A stretch of DNA of 64,000 nucleotides from Citromicrobium sp. (GTDB lineage Bacteria; Pseudomonadota; Alphaproteobacteria; Sphingomonadales; Sphingomonadaceae): NCBI GenBank assembly GCA_002729695.1, contig PBYQ01000036.1:1-64000 (forward strand), written 5' to 3'. Position 1 is the stretch's first letter. Each line of letters opens with the position of its first letter. The notes under the pieces were generated by a model that was not told where the DNA came from, ran no database searches, and saw only the letters and a program-made list of their open reading frames with translations. Both the position numbers and the translations under genes were made by a program. Of this stretch, positions 7,663 through 16,918 are shown piece after piece.

Positions 7663-9252
7663 TTGACCGACATGCCGATCCGCAGGGCTCTCCTTTCCGT
7701 GTCGGACAAGGAGGGGTTGACGCAGCTTGGCCGCGCGCTGGCGAGTCGCGGAGTCGAACTGGTCTCGACCGGCGGCACCGCGAGGGCTCTGCGCGAAGCG
7801 GGGCTCGAGGTTCGCGACATCTCGGACCTGACCGGGTTCCCCGAGATGATGGATGGGAGAGTCAAAACGCTGCACCCCAAGGTGCACGGTGGGCTGCTCG
7901 CGCTGCGCGACAACGACGATCACGTGGCCTCGATGCAGGAGCACGAAATCGGGGCGATCGACCTGGTCGTGGTCAACCTCTACCCCTTCGAAGCGACCGT
8001 GGCGAAGGGCGCACAGCGCGACGAGATCATCGAGAATATCGACATCGGCGGGCCGAGCATGGTGCGTTCGGCGGCTAAGAACCACGCCTTCGTCACCATC
8101 GTGACCGATCCGGCCGACTATTCCACGCTCGTCGAAGAGCTGGACAAGGGCGACGGCGCGACCACGCTCGAATTCCGCAGGGCGATGGCGGCCAAGGCGT
8201 TTGCCGCCACCGCCGCTTACGACAGCATGATCAGCCAGTGGTTCGCCTTCGCCGACCAGCAGCAGCAATTTCCCGAGTATCTCTCGGTCGGCGGCAAGGC
8301 CCCCACGATCCTGCGCTATGGCGAGAACCCGCACCAGCAGGCGGCGCTCTACACCCCCGTCGGCCCGCACGCGAAGGGGATCGCGCAGGCCGAGCAGCTG
8401 CAGGGCAAGGAACTGAGCTACAACAATTACAACGATGCCGATGCCGCGCTCGAGCTGTGCGCCGAGTTTGCCGGGCAAGAGCCGTCGGTGGTGATCGTCA
8501 AGCACGCCAACCCCTGCGGCGTGGCGCAGCGCGGATCGCTGATCGATGCCTGGAACGAAGCGCTGGCGTGCGATTCGGTCTCGGCGTTCGGCGGGATCGT
8601 GGCTGTGAACCGCGAGCTCGACGGCGAGACCGCGCGCGCGATCTGCGAGATCTTCACCGAAGTCGTGATCGCGCCCAGCGTCAGTGACGAAGCGCGCGAG
8701 GCTTTCGCGAAGAAGAAGAACCTGCGCCTGCTGACCGTGGGTGACCTGCCCGATCCGCGCCGCAACGGCCTGACGGTCAAGCCGATCACCGGCGGCCTGC
8801 TGGTGCAGGGGCGCGACAGCGCAACGATCTCGCGCGATGACCTGAAGGTGGTCACCAAGCGCGAACCGACCGAACAGGAATTGAAGGATTGCCTGTTCGC
8901 GTGGGCCGTGGCGCGGCACGTCAAATCCAACGCGATCGTCTACGCGAAGGACGGTGTCACCGCCGGGATCGGTGCGGGTCAGATGAACCGCCGCGATTCG
9001 TCGCGCATCGCCGCGCTCAAGGCCGCAGAGGCGGCCGAGAAATACGGCTGGGCCGAATCGCGCACGGTCGGCAGCGCAGTCGCCTCCGACGCGTTCTTCC
9101 CCTTCGCCGATGGCCTGCTGGCCGCTGCCGCAGCGGGTGCGAGCGCGATTATCCAGCCCGGCGGGTCGATTCGCGACGACGAAGTGATCGCCGCCGCCGA
9201 CGAAGCGGGGCTGGCGATGGTCTTCACCGGAATGCGCCATTTCCGCCATTAA
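7663..9252 (+). CDS. purH: Bifunctional AICAR transformylase/IMP cyclohydrolase
   Basis: Catalyses the last two steps of de novo IMP synthesis: formylation of AICAR with 10-formyl-THF, then ring closure. N-terminal MGS-like cyclohydrolase domain (about 1-200; [36 protein letters not shown]) and C-terminal transformylase domain with the catalytic KHANPCGVA motif, [12 protein letters not shown], and the closing [12 protein letters not shown]. At 529 residues it is full length. The TTG at 7663 is chosen because GGGA lies seven bases upstream; ATG at 7672 would remove three residues. The gene follows the heparinase-like gene by 4 bp. Confidence 0.95.
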   Translation: MTDMPIRRALLSVSDKEGLTQLGRALASRGVELVSTGGTARALREAGLEVRDISDLTGFPEMMDGRVKTLHPKVHGGLLALRDNDDHVASMQEHEIGAIDLVVVNLYPFEATVAKGAQRDEIIENIDIGGPSMVRSAAKNHAFVTIVTDPADYSTLVEELDKGDGATTLEFRRAMAAKAFAATAAYDSMISQWFAFADQQQQFPEYLSVGGKAPTILRYGENPHQQAALYTPVGPHAKGIAQAEQLQGKELSYNNYNDADAALELCAEFAGQEPSVVIVKHANPCGVAQRGSLIDAWNEALACDSVSAFGGIVAVNRELDGETARAICEIFTEVVIAPSVSDEAREAFAKKKNLRLLTVGDLPDPRRNGLTVKPITGGLLVQGRDSATISRDDLKVVTKREPTEQELKDCLFAWAVARHVKSNAIVYAKDGVTAGIGAGQMNRRDSSRIAALKAAEAAEKYGWAESRTVGSAVASDAFFPFADGLLAAAAAGASAIIQPGGSIRDDEVIAAADEAGLAMVFTGMRHFRH

Positions 9253-9393
9253 TCGGGCATTTCATCGGCAAATGGACGTGATCGAACGCGCCGATTGCAC
9301 CATTTGCCGTACCTGACCGACAAATTCACTGAACCGAAAGCGTGCCCTCCCCATATCGGAGGCAAGACGCACACTCGCCCTCGGACTACCGCT

Positions 9394-9513
9394 ATGAAAC
9401 TTCTCCGCTCTGATATCTTTCGCAGCTTCGGCATCGGTTTCGGCATCGTCGCAGTGACGATGGCGATCACCCGGTTCGACGGTGCCCAAGGCCTCGTTGC
9501 GATACTTTCGTGA
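9394..9513 (+). CDS. Small single-pass membrane protein
   Basis: A 39-codon ORF beginning MKLLRSDIFRSFGIGFGIVA. It has a basic N-terminus, one hydrophobic segment (about 12-27) and a polar end. Its stop codon overlaps the GTG start of msrA (GTGA), the same coupling seen throughout this genome, which argues that it is translated. The frame is open upstream to 9295 but without a plausible start. No family is recognised. It may be a short translated leader for msrA or a real membrane peptide. Confidence 0.55.
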   Translation: MKLLRSDIFRSFGIGFGIVAVTMAITRFDGAQGLVAILS

Positions 9514-10196
9514 CCCGCCGCATCAAACCTGCGTTCGTCTCCCTTTTCGCGGCCGCCGCGCTATCGCTGGCCGGTTGCGGACAGGCGCTGGCAGCGGAAA
9601 ATTACGTCCGCGCGCCCGTCGCTGCGACCAAGGCCAAGGAAAGCGGCCTCAAGACCGCGATCTTTGCGGGCGGCTGCTTCTGGGGTGTCGAGGCGGTGTT
9701 CAGCCACGTCAAAGGCGTGAAGAGCGCGGTGTCCGGCTATCACGGCGGCACCAAACGCCAGGCGAAGTACAGCATCGTCTCCAGCGGCGTGACCGACCAT
9801 GTAGAGGCGGTGAAGATCACCTACGACCCGTCGCAAATCCGCTACGACCAGCTGCTGCGCATCTTCTTCTCGGTGGTTGCCGACCCGACGCTGCGCAATC
9901 GCCAAGGGCCGGACACGGGCGCGCAATACAACGCCGAGATCATCCCGACCTCGGCCGAACAACGGCGCGTCGCCGATGCCTATCTGGCGCAGATGAAGCG
10001 GTCCGGCACGTGGAACAAGCCAATCGTCACGAGCGTGGCGCCTGCCAAGACGTTCTATCCGGCAGAGGACTACCACCAGAACTTTGCCCTAAAGAACCCG
10101 CGCCACGGCTATATCGTTCGCTGGGACGCGCCGAAGGTGGCCGCGCTCAAGGAATTCTACCCGGGCGTCTACCGCGCGAGCTTCCTGCGCGACTGA
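9510..10196 (+). CDS. msrA: Peptide methionine sulfoxide reductase MsrA, exported
   Basis: Reduces the S-form of methionine sulfoxide in proteins. The catalytic Cys56 lies in GGCFWG, with the conserved Glu following in GVEAVF; GYHGG, TDHVEAV and the YHQNF segment near the C-terminus also match. The N-terminus is a signal sequence with a lipobox-like LSLAGC (Cys23), so the enzyme probably acts in the periplasm, perhaps as an inner- or outer-membrane lipoprotein. At 228 residues the length fits a secreted MsrA. The GTG start overlaps the stop of the small membrane ORF. A separate exported MsrB is encoded at 26.4-26.8 kb. Confidence 0.93.
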   Translation: MTRRIKPAFVSLFAAAALSLAGCGQALAAENYVRAPVAATKAKESGLKTAIFAGGCFWGVEAVFSHVKGVKSAVSGYHGGTKRQAKYSIVSSGVTDHVEAVKITYDPSQIRYDQLLRIFFSVVADPTLRNRQGPDTGAQYNAEIIPTSAEQRRVADAYLAQMKRSGTWNKPIVTSVAPAKTFYPAEDYHQNFALKNPRHGYIVRWDAPKVAALKEFYPGVYRASFLRD

Positions 10197-10248
10197 CGGA
10201 TCGCAACGCCATCTGGAAACCGGCCCTCGTCGGCGCTATCTTCCCCGC

Positions 10249-10713
10249 ATGGCTACCGCACACAAGCACAAGGAACACGAGGGCGAAGCGTTGATCGACG
10301 CGGCCAAGCGCTCGCTCGAAGATCAGGGCGAACGCTGGACGGGCATGCGCTCCGAAGTGTTCGAGGAACTGGCGCGGCACACGCGTCCTGTCTCCGCCTA
10401 CGATATCGCCGAGAACCTGAGCAACCAGCGCGGCAGCCGCGTTGCGCCCAACAGCGTCTATCGCATTCTCGACATCTTCGTGCGTGGCAACCTCGCCAAC
10501 CGGATCGAGAGCGCCAATGCGTTCCTCGTCAACTCGCACCCCGGTTGCCGGCACGATTGCATATTCCTGATCTGCGACGATTGCGGCGCGGCGGACCATG
10601 TCGACGACGACGCACTGACCGGGGCGCTGCGCAATGCAGGGCGCGAAGCCGGTTATACCGAGGTTCGCCCCGTGGTCGAACTGCGCGGGCTGTGCGCGGA
10701 GTGCAGCCGCTAG
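10249..10713 (+). CDS. Fur-family transcriptional regulator (Zur-like)
   Basis: A 154-residue metal-responsive repressor. It has an N-terminal winged helix (about 15-90, with RSEVFEELARHTRPVSAYDI and the recognition region APNSVYRILD) and a C-terminal metal-binding domain with two CxxC pairs, CDDC and a terminal CAEC, which form a structural zinc site. The HPGCRHD stretch supplies other ligands. Homologues of this shape are most often zinc-uptake regulators (Zur). The metal cannot be settled from sequence, and no zinc transporter is adjacent. The gene converges with the next one and their ends overlap by four bases. Confidence 0.85.
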   Translation: MATAHKHKEHEGEALIDAAKRSLEDQGERWTGMRSEVFEELARHTRPVSAYDIAENLSNQRGSRVAPNSVYRILDIFVRGNLANRIESANAFLVNSHPGCRHDCIFLICDDCGAADHVDDDALTGALRNAGREAGYTEVRPVVELRGLCAECSR

Positions 10714-11261
10714 GGCACGCCGGGTGCGGATACCGAAGTGTCGGGCCTATATCCGCCGTATCCCCCATAGGGATTGCGCGCAGGATTGAGCGGGCTGCTG
10801 TCGAGCGGCGCACCGGGGCCGGTAAACGTGTCGAGAATCGTGATCGCGGTCTCGGCCCACTGGCGCTGTATGGCGATCTTGGATTCGACGCGGTCGAGAT
10901 CCTCCCATTTCAGGTCGAGCGCATATTCGATCCCGCTCCAGTCGAGTTCGGGATAGGCGTCGCGCAGGTCCGCGACGCGATAGCCCAGCCGTTCCAGCCG
11001 GTCGTATTCGCGGGTATAGGCCCGCTCCAGGCATTGTTCGAACACCACCCGCCGACGCATCGCGGCCTGCTGTTCCCAATAAGGTGCGTTCCAGGTTGCA
11101 GGTATCGGAACCGAACAGCCCGTCCTGTCGGATACCACATGGGCGTCGACCATCGATTGGGCTTCGGCGAGAGGATCGTAATCGGGATAGTCTGCCTGCT
11201 GGGCACAGACCGGTGCCGAAACCAGTGCGAAGAAAAATGCCAGAGGACGCAGCACACCCAT
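10710..11261 (-). CDS. Exported hypothetical protein
   Basis: A 183-residue protein with a clear signal peptide (MGVLRPLAFFFALVSAPVCA, cleavage near 20). The mature part is rich in Trp, Tyr and charged residues, has two Cys (near 49 and 78) that could form a disulfide, a likely coiled helix around 70-145, and a Gly/Tyr/Pro-rich C-terminus. No family is recognised. The start is supported by a GGGGG ribosome site seven bases upstream; longer frames on this strand run antisense to dxs. It is transcribed divergently from dxs. Confidence 0.7.
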   Translation of the reverse strand: MGVLRPLAFFFALVSAPVCAQQADYPDYDPLAEAQSMVDAHVVSDRTGCSVPIPATWNAPYWEQQAAMRRRVVFEQCLERAYTREYDRLERLGYRVADLRDAYPELDWSGIEYALDLKWEDLDRVESKIAIQRQWAETAITILDTFTGPGAPLDSSPLNPARNPYGGYGGYRPDTSVSAPGVP

Positions 11262-11393
11262 ATCCCAACCCCCTTCGATGCAACCGGTGCCATTGCTCCA
11301 TCCACCCGCTTGAACCGCCCGTGAATGCGCGCAATCCTGCGGTAGTGCCGTTTTGGGTTCGACACGAACATGGGCCGGAGGTAGGATGCCGGG

Positions 11394-13316
11394 ATGACTG
11401 AACGCCCTGAGACACCGTTGCTCGATACGGTCGATTTTCCCGCCGACCTCCGCAAGCTCGAACGCGAGAAGCTGCGCCAGCTGGCCGACGAACTGCGCGC
11501 CGAAATGATCGACGCGGTTGGCACCACCGGCGGGCATCTGGGCTCCGGCCTCGGTGTGGTCGAGCTGACCGTGGCGATCCATTACATCTTCAACACGCCC
11601 GAAGATCGCCTGATCTGGGACGTCGGCCACCAGTGTTACCCGCACAAGATCCTCACGGGTCGCCGAGATCGGATTCGCACGCTGCGCCAGGGCGGCGGCC
11701 TGTCGGGCTTCACCAAGCGCGCCGAGAGCGAATACGACCCCTTCGGTGCGGCGCACAGCTCCACCTCGATCAGCGCGGGCATCGGATTCGCGATGGCCAA
11801 CAAGCTGCAGAACCAGCCCGGCCGCGCGATCGCGGTGATCGGCGACGGCGCGATGAGCGCCGGGATGGCCTACGAGGCGATGAACAATGCCGAGCAGGCG
11901 GGCAACCGGCTGGTCGTCATCCTCAACGACAACGACATGTCGATCGCGCCTCCGGTGGGCGGCCTTTCTGCCTATCTGGCGCGCGTCGTCTCGAGCGGCG
12001 AATATCTCGGCCTGCGCAGCCTCGCCTCCAAGGTCGCCAAGAAGATGAGCCGCCGCGTGCACTCCTCGCTCGGCAAGGCGGAGGAATTCACCCGCGGCAT
12101 GGTGACGGGCGGGACATTGTTCGAAGAACTGGGCTTCTACTACGTCGGCCCCATCGACGGTCACAATCTCGACCACCTAATCCCGGTGCTCGAGAACGTG
12201 CGCGATTCCGATCAGGGCCCGGTGCTGATCCACGTCGTGACCGAGAAGGGCAAGGGCTACAAGTTCGCCGAGGAAAGCGCGGACAAGTACCACGGCGTCT
12301 CCAAGTTCGACGTCATCACCGGCGAACAGAAGAAATCGAAGGGCGGCCCGCCCAATTACCAGAACGTGTTCGGAGAAACGCTCGCCAAACTGGCGGAGAC
12401 CGACGACAAGATCGTCGCGATCACCGCCGCCATGCCGAGCGGCACGGGCGTCGACAAATTCGCCAAGGCGCACCCGGAGCGCACCTTCGATGTCGGCATT
12501 GCCGAACAGCACGGGGTAACTTTTGCCGCCGGCCTCGCCGCGCAGGGCATGCGGCCCTTCGCCGCGATTTACTCGACCTTCCTCCAGCGCGCCTACGACC
12601 AGGTGGTGCACGACGTCGCGATCCAGAACCTGCCGGTACGCTTCGCGATCGACCGTGCCGGGCTGGTCGGCGCGGACGGCTGCACGCATGCAGGATCGTT
12701 CGACGTCACCTATCTCGCCACGCTGCCCAACATGGTGGTGATGGCCGCCGCCGACGAGGCGGAGCTGGCGCATATGACCTACACCGCCGCCGAATACGAC
12801 GACGGCCCCATCGCCTTCCGCTATCCGCGAGGCGCGGGGACGGGCGTCGAAATCCCCGAGAAGCTCGAAAAGCTCGAAATCGGCAAGGGCCGCATCGTCA
12901 AACAGGGCAGCAAGGTCGCGATCCTCTCGCTCGGCACGCGGCTGGGCGAGGCGCTGGACGCGGCCGAACAGCTCGAAGCGCGCGGGCTGTCGACCACCGT
13001 TGCCGACATGCGCTTCGCCAAGCCGCTCGACACCGCGCTGATCGAAAAGGCGATGCGCGAGCACGAGGTTGTGCTGACGATCGAGGAAGCCGCCATCGGC
13101 GGCCTCGGCGCGCATGTGCTGACTTTCGCGAGTGACAGCGGTCTGCTCGACGAGGGTCTGAAAGTGCGCACCATGCGCCTGCCCGACATCTTCCAGGACC
13201 AGGACGATCCGAAGAAGCAGTACGACGAAGCCAAGCTCAACGCGCCCGATATCGTGGATACGGTGCTGGCCGCGCTGCGGCACAACTCGGCGGGGGTCGA
13301 AGAAGCGCGGGCCTAG
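11394..13316 (+). CDS. dxs: 1-deoxy-D-xylulose-5-phosphate synthase
   Basis: Condenses pyruvate and glyceraldehyde 3-phosphate to DXP, the entry step of the MEP isoprenoid pathway; thiamine-diphosphate enzyme in the cytosol. The 640 residues contain all family marks: [43 protein letters not shown], the ThDP motif [17 protein letters not shown], and in the central pyrimidine domain [15 protein letters not shown], followed by FRYPRGAG and a transketolase C-terminal domain. The start is preceded by GGAGG. It sits alone; the next gene has its own promoter. Confidence 0.97.
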   Translation: MTERPETPLLDTVDFPADLRKLEREKLRQLADELRAEMIDAVGTTGGHLGSGLGVVELTVAIHYIFNTPEDRLIWDVGHQCYPHKILTGRRDRIRTLRQGGGLSGFTKRAESEYDPFGAAHSSTSISAGIGFAMANKLQNQPGRAIAVIGDGAMSAGMAYEAMNNAEQAGNRLVVILNDNDMSIAPPVGGLSAYLARVVSSGEYLGLRSLASKVAKKMSRRVHSSLGKAEEFTRGMVTGGTLFEELGFYYVGPIDGHNLDHLIPVLENVRDSDQGPVLIHVVTEKGKGYKFAEESADKYHGVSKFDVITGEQKKSKGGPPNYQNVFGETLAKLAETDDKIVAITAAMPSGTGVDKFAKAHPERTFDVGIAEQHGVTFAAGLAAQGMRPFAAIYSTFLQRAYDQVVHDVAIQNLPVRFAIDRAGLVGADGCTHAGSFDVTYLATLPNMVVMAAADEAELAHMTYTAAEYDDGPIAFRYPRGAGTGVEIPEKLEKLEIGKGRIVKQGSKVAILSLGTRLGEALDAAEQLEARGLSTTVADMRFAKPLDTALIEKAMREHEVVLTIEEAAIGGLGAHVLTFASDSGLLDEGLKVRTMRLPDIFQDQDDPKKQYDEAKLNAPDIVDTVLAALRHNSAGVEEARA

Positions 13317-13341
13317 CTTCGGCCATATTTCCCGACCGCAT

Positions 13342-13371
13342 TTGACATCGTGTATTAGGCGTATAATACAC
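13342..13371 (+). promoter_or_regulatory. Promoter with perfect palindromic operator
   Basis: A TTGACA hexamer (13342-13347) and TATAAT (13362-13367) are spaced 14 bp apart, shorter than ideal. The -10 box is embedded in a perfect inverted repeat, GTGTATTA (13350-13357), six bases, TAATACAC (13364-13371). This layout suits repression by a dimeric regulator. The form GTGTATTA-N6-TAATACAC resembles GntR-family (YtrA-like) operators, and such a regulator lies at 21464; the link is inference. Confidence 0.6.
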
Positions 13372-13383
13372 TTGGCATTGTCT

Positions 13384-14892
13384 GTGGCTTCGGGGAACGG
13401 TTCGATCAAGCGCTTCATTATCATTGCGACGCTCGGTGCACTTCTTGCGGGTTGCGCCGTTAGGCAGGACGCGGTGCAAACGGTCTTCGTCCCGGCATCG
13501 CCCAAGGCGCGGCTCGACCAAGCGCTCGCTGATACGCCCGGACAGATGCAGCGGAACCGACTCGCGGGGCTGAGCATCGCCGTGTTTGACGATTACGGCA
13601 ACGTGCAAACCCGGTCATTTGGTGTGAAGCGAGCGGACGGCGATCAGTCCATCACGCCCACCACCGCCTTCTCCACCGCGTCCATCTCCAAGCCTGTGAC
13701 CGCGCTGCTTTGCCTGCTGCTCGATGCGGAGGGACGGATCGATATCGACGCGCCGATTGCCCCCTCGCTGTCCCGCTGGCAGCTGCCGCATAGCGAGTTT
13801 TCGGGCACTGCCGAGGTCACCTGGCGGCAATTGATGACTCACACAGCGGGTACCTCGCAGCACGGGTTCGCGGATTATTACGAGGGCGACGATCTGCCAA
13901 CACTGGTCGACAGCCTCGAAGGACGATTGCCCCGCTATCACCGGCCGATCGAGTTCAAGTTCGCACCGGGCACTGGCTGGCAATATAGCGGTGGCGGTTA
14001 CGTGATCCTTCAGATGGCGTTGGAGGACGAGCTGGGCGTGCCGCTGCATGAGGTTGCCCGGCAGCGAATCTTCGCCCCCTTGGGCATGTCGCATACCACC
14101 ATGATCCAGCCCGGCGAGCCCGGCTTTCCGGCCGATGTTGCGTCGGTGCACGACGATGCGGGCACTCTCATCCGCACCGGCCTGCCGATCACGCCGCAGG
14201 TTTCTGCCTCGGGCATGTGGTCGACGCCGACCGACCTTGCGACGTTTGCTATCGCCATCCAGCGGGGCCTGCGCGGCGACACGGTCGGCCCGGTCACCCC
14301 GGAAATCGCACGCACGATGACCGATATCATTTCACTTGAATATGTGGGCGGAATGGGGACGCCGTTCTTCCGCGGGTTTGGGCTCGGCAACACTGAGTGG
14401 TTCCGGCACGATGGTTCGAACACCGGGGTGAACTCGGATCTCTTTGCCTCGATGGACGGAGGCTACGGCCTCGTGCTGATGGGGAATGGCGACGACGATA
14501 ACACCGGCCCAGTCTTTGCGGACCTCCGGCGCGAGATCATCGGGGCGATGGGCTGGCGGGATCGTCACCCGATCGCCGATGCGCCGATCGACGACGCGTT
14601 ACGCACAGCTGTGGCGGGCGACTATCACGGGCTGCTCTACGATCTCGGCCTTGACTACCGGATCGAACAGCGAGGTAACCGGCTGGTAATCGCGTCGGAG
14701 TTCTTCACTCAGTTCCTCGGTACAGATGCCAGCCCAATGCATTATCTGGGCGACGGGACATTCCGGATCGAAGATTATCCCAACCTGCTGACGTTCGAGG
14801 TGACCTCGCAGGGCAACGTTATTGCCGTGACCGTCAGCAGGCCGGGCATCAAAGCGCCGGCATTCCGGAGGTCGATCGAGGAACTGCGATAG
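13384..14892 (+). CDS. Serine hydrolase lipoprotein (beta-lactamase/class C fold)
   Basis: A protein of about 502 residues in the serine beta-lactamase-like hydrolase family, which includes esterases and D-aminopeptidases. The catalytic SxxK is in STASISKP, the Tyr motif in QYSGGGYV, and a GMWSTPTDLA segment follows; a C-terminal beta-rich domain covers about the last 110 residues. The N-terminus has a hydrophobic stretch and lipobox ALLAGC, so it is probably a lipoprotein. No ATG is present. A TTG at 13342 overlaps the -35 box and is rejected; the GTG at 13384 is the best downstream choice and would give a very short mRNA leader. Substrate unknown. Confidence 0.85.
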   Translation: MASGNGSIKRFIIIATLGALLAGCAVRQDAVQTVFVPASPKARLDQALADTPGQMQRNRLAGLSIAVFDDYGNVQTRSFGVKRADGDQSITPTTAFSTASISKPVTALLCLLLDAEGRIDIDAPIAPSLSRWQLPHSEFSGTAEVTWRQLMTHTAGTSQHGFADYYEGDDLPTLVDSLEGRLPRYHRPIEFKFAPGTGWQYSGGGYVILQMALEDELGVPLHEVARQRIFAPLGMSHTTMIQPGEPGFPADVASVHDDAGTLIRTGLPITPQVSASGMWSTPTDLATFAIAIQRGLRGDTVGPVTPEIARTMTDIISLEYVGGMGTPFFRGFGLGNTEWFRHDGSNTGVNSDLFASMDGGYGLVLMGNGDDDNTGPVFADLRREIIGAMGWRDRHPIADAPIDDALRTAVAGDYHGLLYDLGLDYRIEQRGNRLVIASEFFTQFLGTDASPMHYLGDGTFRIEDYPNLLTFEVTSQGNVIAVTVSRPGIKAPAFRRSIEELR

Positions 14893-14946
14893 GCCTTTCG
14901 GCATGCTGGCGGCGCTGGCATGGGATTGTGCAAAAGGAACCCCCGA

Positions 14947-15744
14947 ATGCCACTCCTAACCGTCGCCACCACCGACCACGTCGCCACCCTCACCCTCAAC
15001 CGGCCCGAGAGCATGAATGCTCTCGGCCAAGCGGGCGACGGGGACGCGTTTGCCGCGGCGTGCGACGCGATCAATGGCGACAGCAACATACGCTGCGCGA
15101 TCCTGACCGGGGCGGGGCGGGCGTTCAGTGCGGGTGGGGACATCAAGGCGATGCAGAACCGCACCGGCAATTTCGCGGGGTCGCCCGCCGATATCGCGGA
15201 CGGCTATCGCACCAATATCCATCGAATTCTGCGCGCGCTGTACAATCTGCGCGTGCCCTTGATCGCCGCGATCAACGGGTCTGCGATCGGCCTCGGCGGC
15301 GATCTCGCGTGCCTTGCCGACATGCGCATCGCGAGCACATCGGCGAAATTCGGCGTCACCTTTCTCAAGCTGGGCCTCGTGCCCGGTGATGGCGGCACAT
15401 GGCTGTTGCCCCGCGTGATCGGCGAAGCGCGCGCGGCGGAGCTCTTCTTTACCGGCGATGTGATCGACGCGGCGACCATGCAGGGATGGGGTCTCGTCTC
15501 CCGTGTCGTCGAGCCCGATGCGCTGATGGACGAAGCGTGCACGCTGGCCGAAAAGGTCGCTGCCATGCCGCCCGCCGCGCTGCGTCAGACCAAGATGATG
15601 CTGCGGCAGGGGCGCGGGCTATCCTATGATGGCGCGCTGGAGCTTGCGGCCAGCACGCAGGGGCTCATGCATCACACCGCCGATCACGCGGAGGGCGTTG
15701 CCGCGCTGATCGAGAAGCGGGCACCCGATTTCAGCGGCGAATAG
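14947..15744 (+). CDS. Enoyl-CoA hydratase/isomerase family protein (PaaG-like)
   Basis: A 265-residue crotonase-fold enzyme acting on an acyl-CoA. The oxyanion-hole segments are clear (GRAFSAGGDIKAM; NGSAIGLGGDLACLADMRIA). Both glutamates of classical enoyl-CoA hydratase appear replaced: the first position reads Asp in GLGGDLA, and the second, in FGVTFLKLG, reads Phe. With LGLVPGDGGTWLLPR this resembles isomerase-type members such as PaaG more than a hydratase. Reaction and substrate are not settled. Start at 14947 is supported by AAAGGA seven bases upstream. It converges with the NnrU gene. Confidence 0.85.
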   Translation: MPLLTVATTDHVATLTLNRPESMNALGQAGDGDAFAAACDAINGDSNIRCAILTGAGRAFSAGGDIKAMQNRTGNFAGSPADIADGYRTNIHRILRALYNLRVPLIAAINGSAIGLGGDLACLADMRIASTSAKFGVTFLKLGLVPGDGGTWLLPRVIGEARAAELFFTGDVIDAATMQGWGLVSRVVEPDALMDEACTLAEKVAAMPPAALRQTKMMLRQGRGLSYDGALELAASTQGLMHHTADHAEGVAALIEKRAPDFSGE

Positions 15745-16413
15745 CTAGATCCAGCGCCACGCACCGGCTGCCATGCTGTGCAGCCAGGTCGCGCCCAGCC
15801 AGATGGCGATGCCGCCGATCCATGGCAGCAGTCCGACCGAGAGAATGCGGTGAAGGCGCGGCCAGTAGCTCGTCTTCGCCTCCCACTGCTGCCAGGCATC
15901 GCCCATCAGCGCTTCCTTCTTGCGGTCCTGCAGGTGCGCGCCGACCAGCGCGAGTACGCCGATGGCGAGCGCCACCACCACGGTGCGCGCGGTCGGCGCG
16001 GCGATCAGGTGCGCGAGCGCCCATAGTGCGAAGCCCCACATCATCGGGTGGCGGGTAACCTTGAACACGCCGTGCGCGGGTTTCCTCGCTGCCTGCGCCG
16101 CGCCCGGCGCGGGCAAAGCCGGATTGCCGACCAGCGATCCGGCGAACAGCACCATGGCCATCAGCGTGACGATGCTCGCCGCGATCCACACCCCATCGCC
16201 GAAATCTCCCCACAAGGGTGCGCCCGCCGGGGTTGCGACGAAGGCGAAGTACATCCACGCCATCGTGGCGGCGCTGACCAGTGAATAGGCGATCATGAAG
16301 CCGCCCGCGCCAAGCACCCCGACCATCGGTGCGCGCAGCGGATGCGACATGGCGAAATGCGTGCCGACGAAGGCAATGCTGGCGGCAATCAGCGAGGCAA
16401 GCGGGTCGATCAT
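15745..16413 (-). CDS. NnrU family membrane protein
   Basis: A 222-residue inner-membrane protein with about five or six transmembrane helices and the family's RHPMMWGFALWALAHL segment (a methyltransferase-like/isoprenylcysteine-methyltransferase-related RHP motif). NnrU was linked to nitric-oxide reduction in denitrifiers and relatives to carotenoid chemistry, but no such genes are adjacent. ATG at 16413 is chosen because AGGAG lies eight bases before it; two upstream in-frame starts (16419, 16422) are too close to the ribosome site. Last gene of the five-gene operon starting at 21272. Confidence 0.8.
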   Translation of the reverse strand: MIDPLASLIAASIAFVGTHFAMSHPLRAPMVGVLGAGGFMIAYSLVSAATMAWMYFAFVATPAGAPLWGDFGDGVWIAASIVTLMAMVLFAGSLVGNPALPAPGAAQAARKPAHGVFKVTRHPMMWGFALWALAHLIAAPTARTVVVALAIGVLALVGAHLQDRKKEALMGDAWQQWEAKTSYWPRLHRILSVGLLPWIGGIAIWLGATWLHSMAAGAWRWI

Positions 16414-16438
16414 TTCCATCACTCCTCTGCGAAATGCG

Positions 16439-16918
16439 CTATTCGATGCCGATCAACTCCACTTTGAAGATCAGCGTCGCATTGCCGGGGATCGGCCCCT
16501 TGCCGAGCGGGCCGTAGGCGAGGTCTGCGGGGGCATAGAGTTCGATCGTGTCGCCCACGCCCATCTCGGGAATTGCGAGCTGCCACGCCTTGACCAACCG
16601 GCCCAGCGGGAAGGTTGCCGGCTCGCCGCGATCGTAGGAACTGTCGAACTGCGTCCCGTCGAGCAGGCGCCCGGCGTAGTGCACGGTCACGGTGTCGGCG
16701 ACGGTCGGCCTCGGTCCGGTGCCGTCACCCGACAGGCGGCGATATTTGAGGCCGCCGGGGAGGACCTGCCAGCCGTCTTCCTGCTTCAGCTCGGCGATCG
16801 CGAGCTGCTGGTTGTTGTGCCAGGCAAGATCATGCGTCGCCTCTTCGGCCGCAGCGCCATCTTGCGCAAAGGCTGCTACGGGAAGGGCGAGCGCCAGCAG
16901 CGCGATGACCGCCTTCAC
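16439..16918 (-). CDS. FKBP-type peptidyl-prolyl isomerase, exported
   Basis: A 159-residue periplasmic peptidyl-prolyl cis-trans isomerase. Signal peptide 1-19 (cleavage after AFA), a short linker, then one FKBP domain from about 55: VTVHYAGRLLDGTQFDSSYDRGEP, WQLAIPEMGVGDTIELYAPADLAYG, and closing IPGNATLIFKVELIGI. The start overlaps the upstream amidohydrolase stop by four bases (ATGA), so it is translated from the same operon. It may help fold the exported amidohydrolases, which is inference. Confidence 0.92.
   Translation of the reverse strand: MKAVIALLALALPVAAFAQDGAAAEEATHDLAWHNNQQLAIAELKQEDGWQVLPGGLKYRRLSGDGTGPRPTVADTVTVHYAGRLLDGTQFDSSYDRGEPATFPLGRLVKAWQLAIPEMGVGDTIELYAPADLAYGPLGKGPIPGNATLIFKVELIGIE

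Noticed and set aside
13342..13383. TTG start for the serine hydrolase at 13342
   Set aside because: It would place the start codon in the -35 box and the operator inside the coding region.
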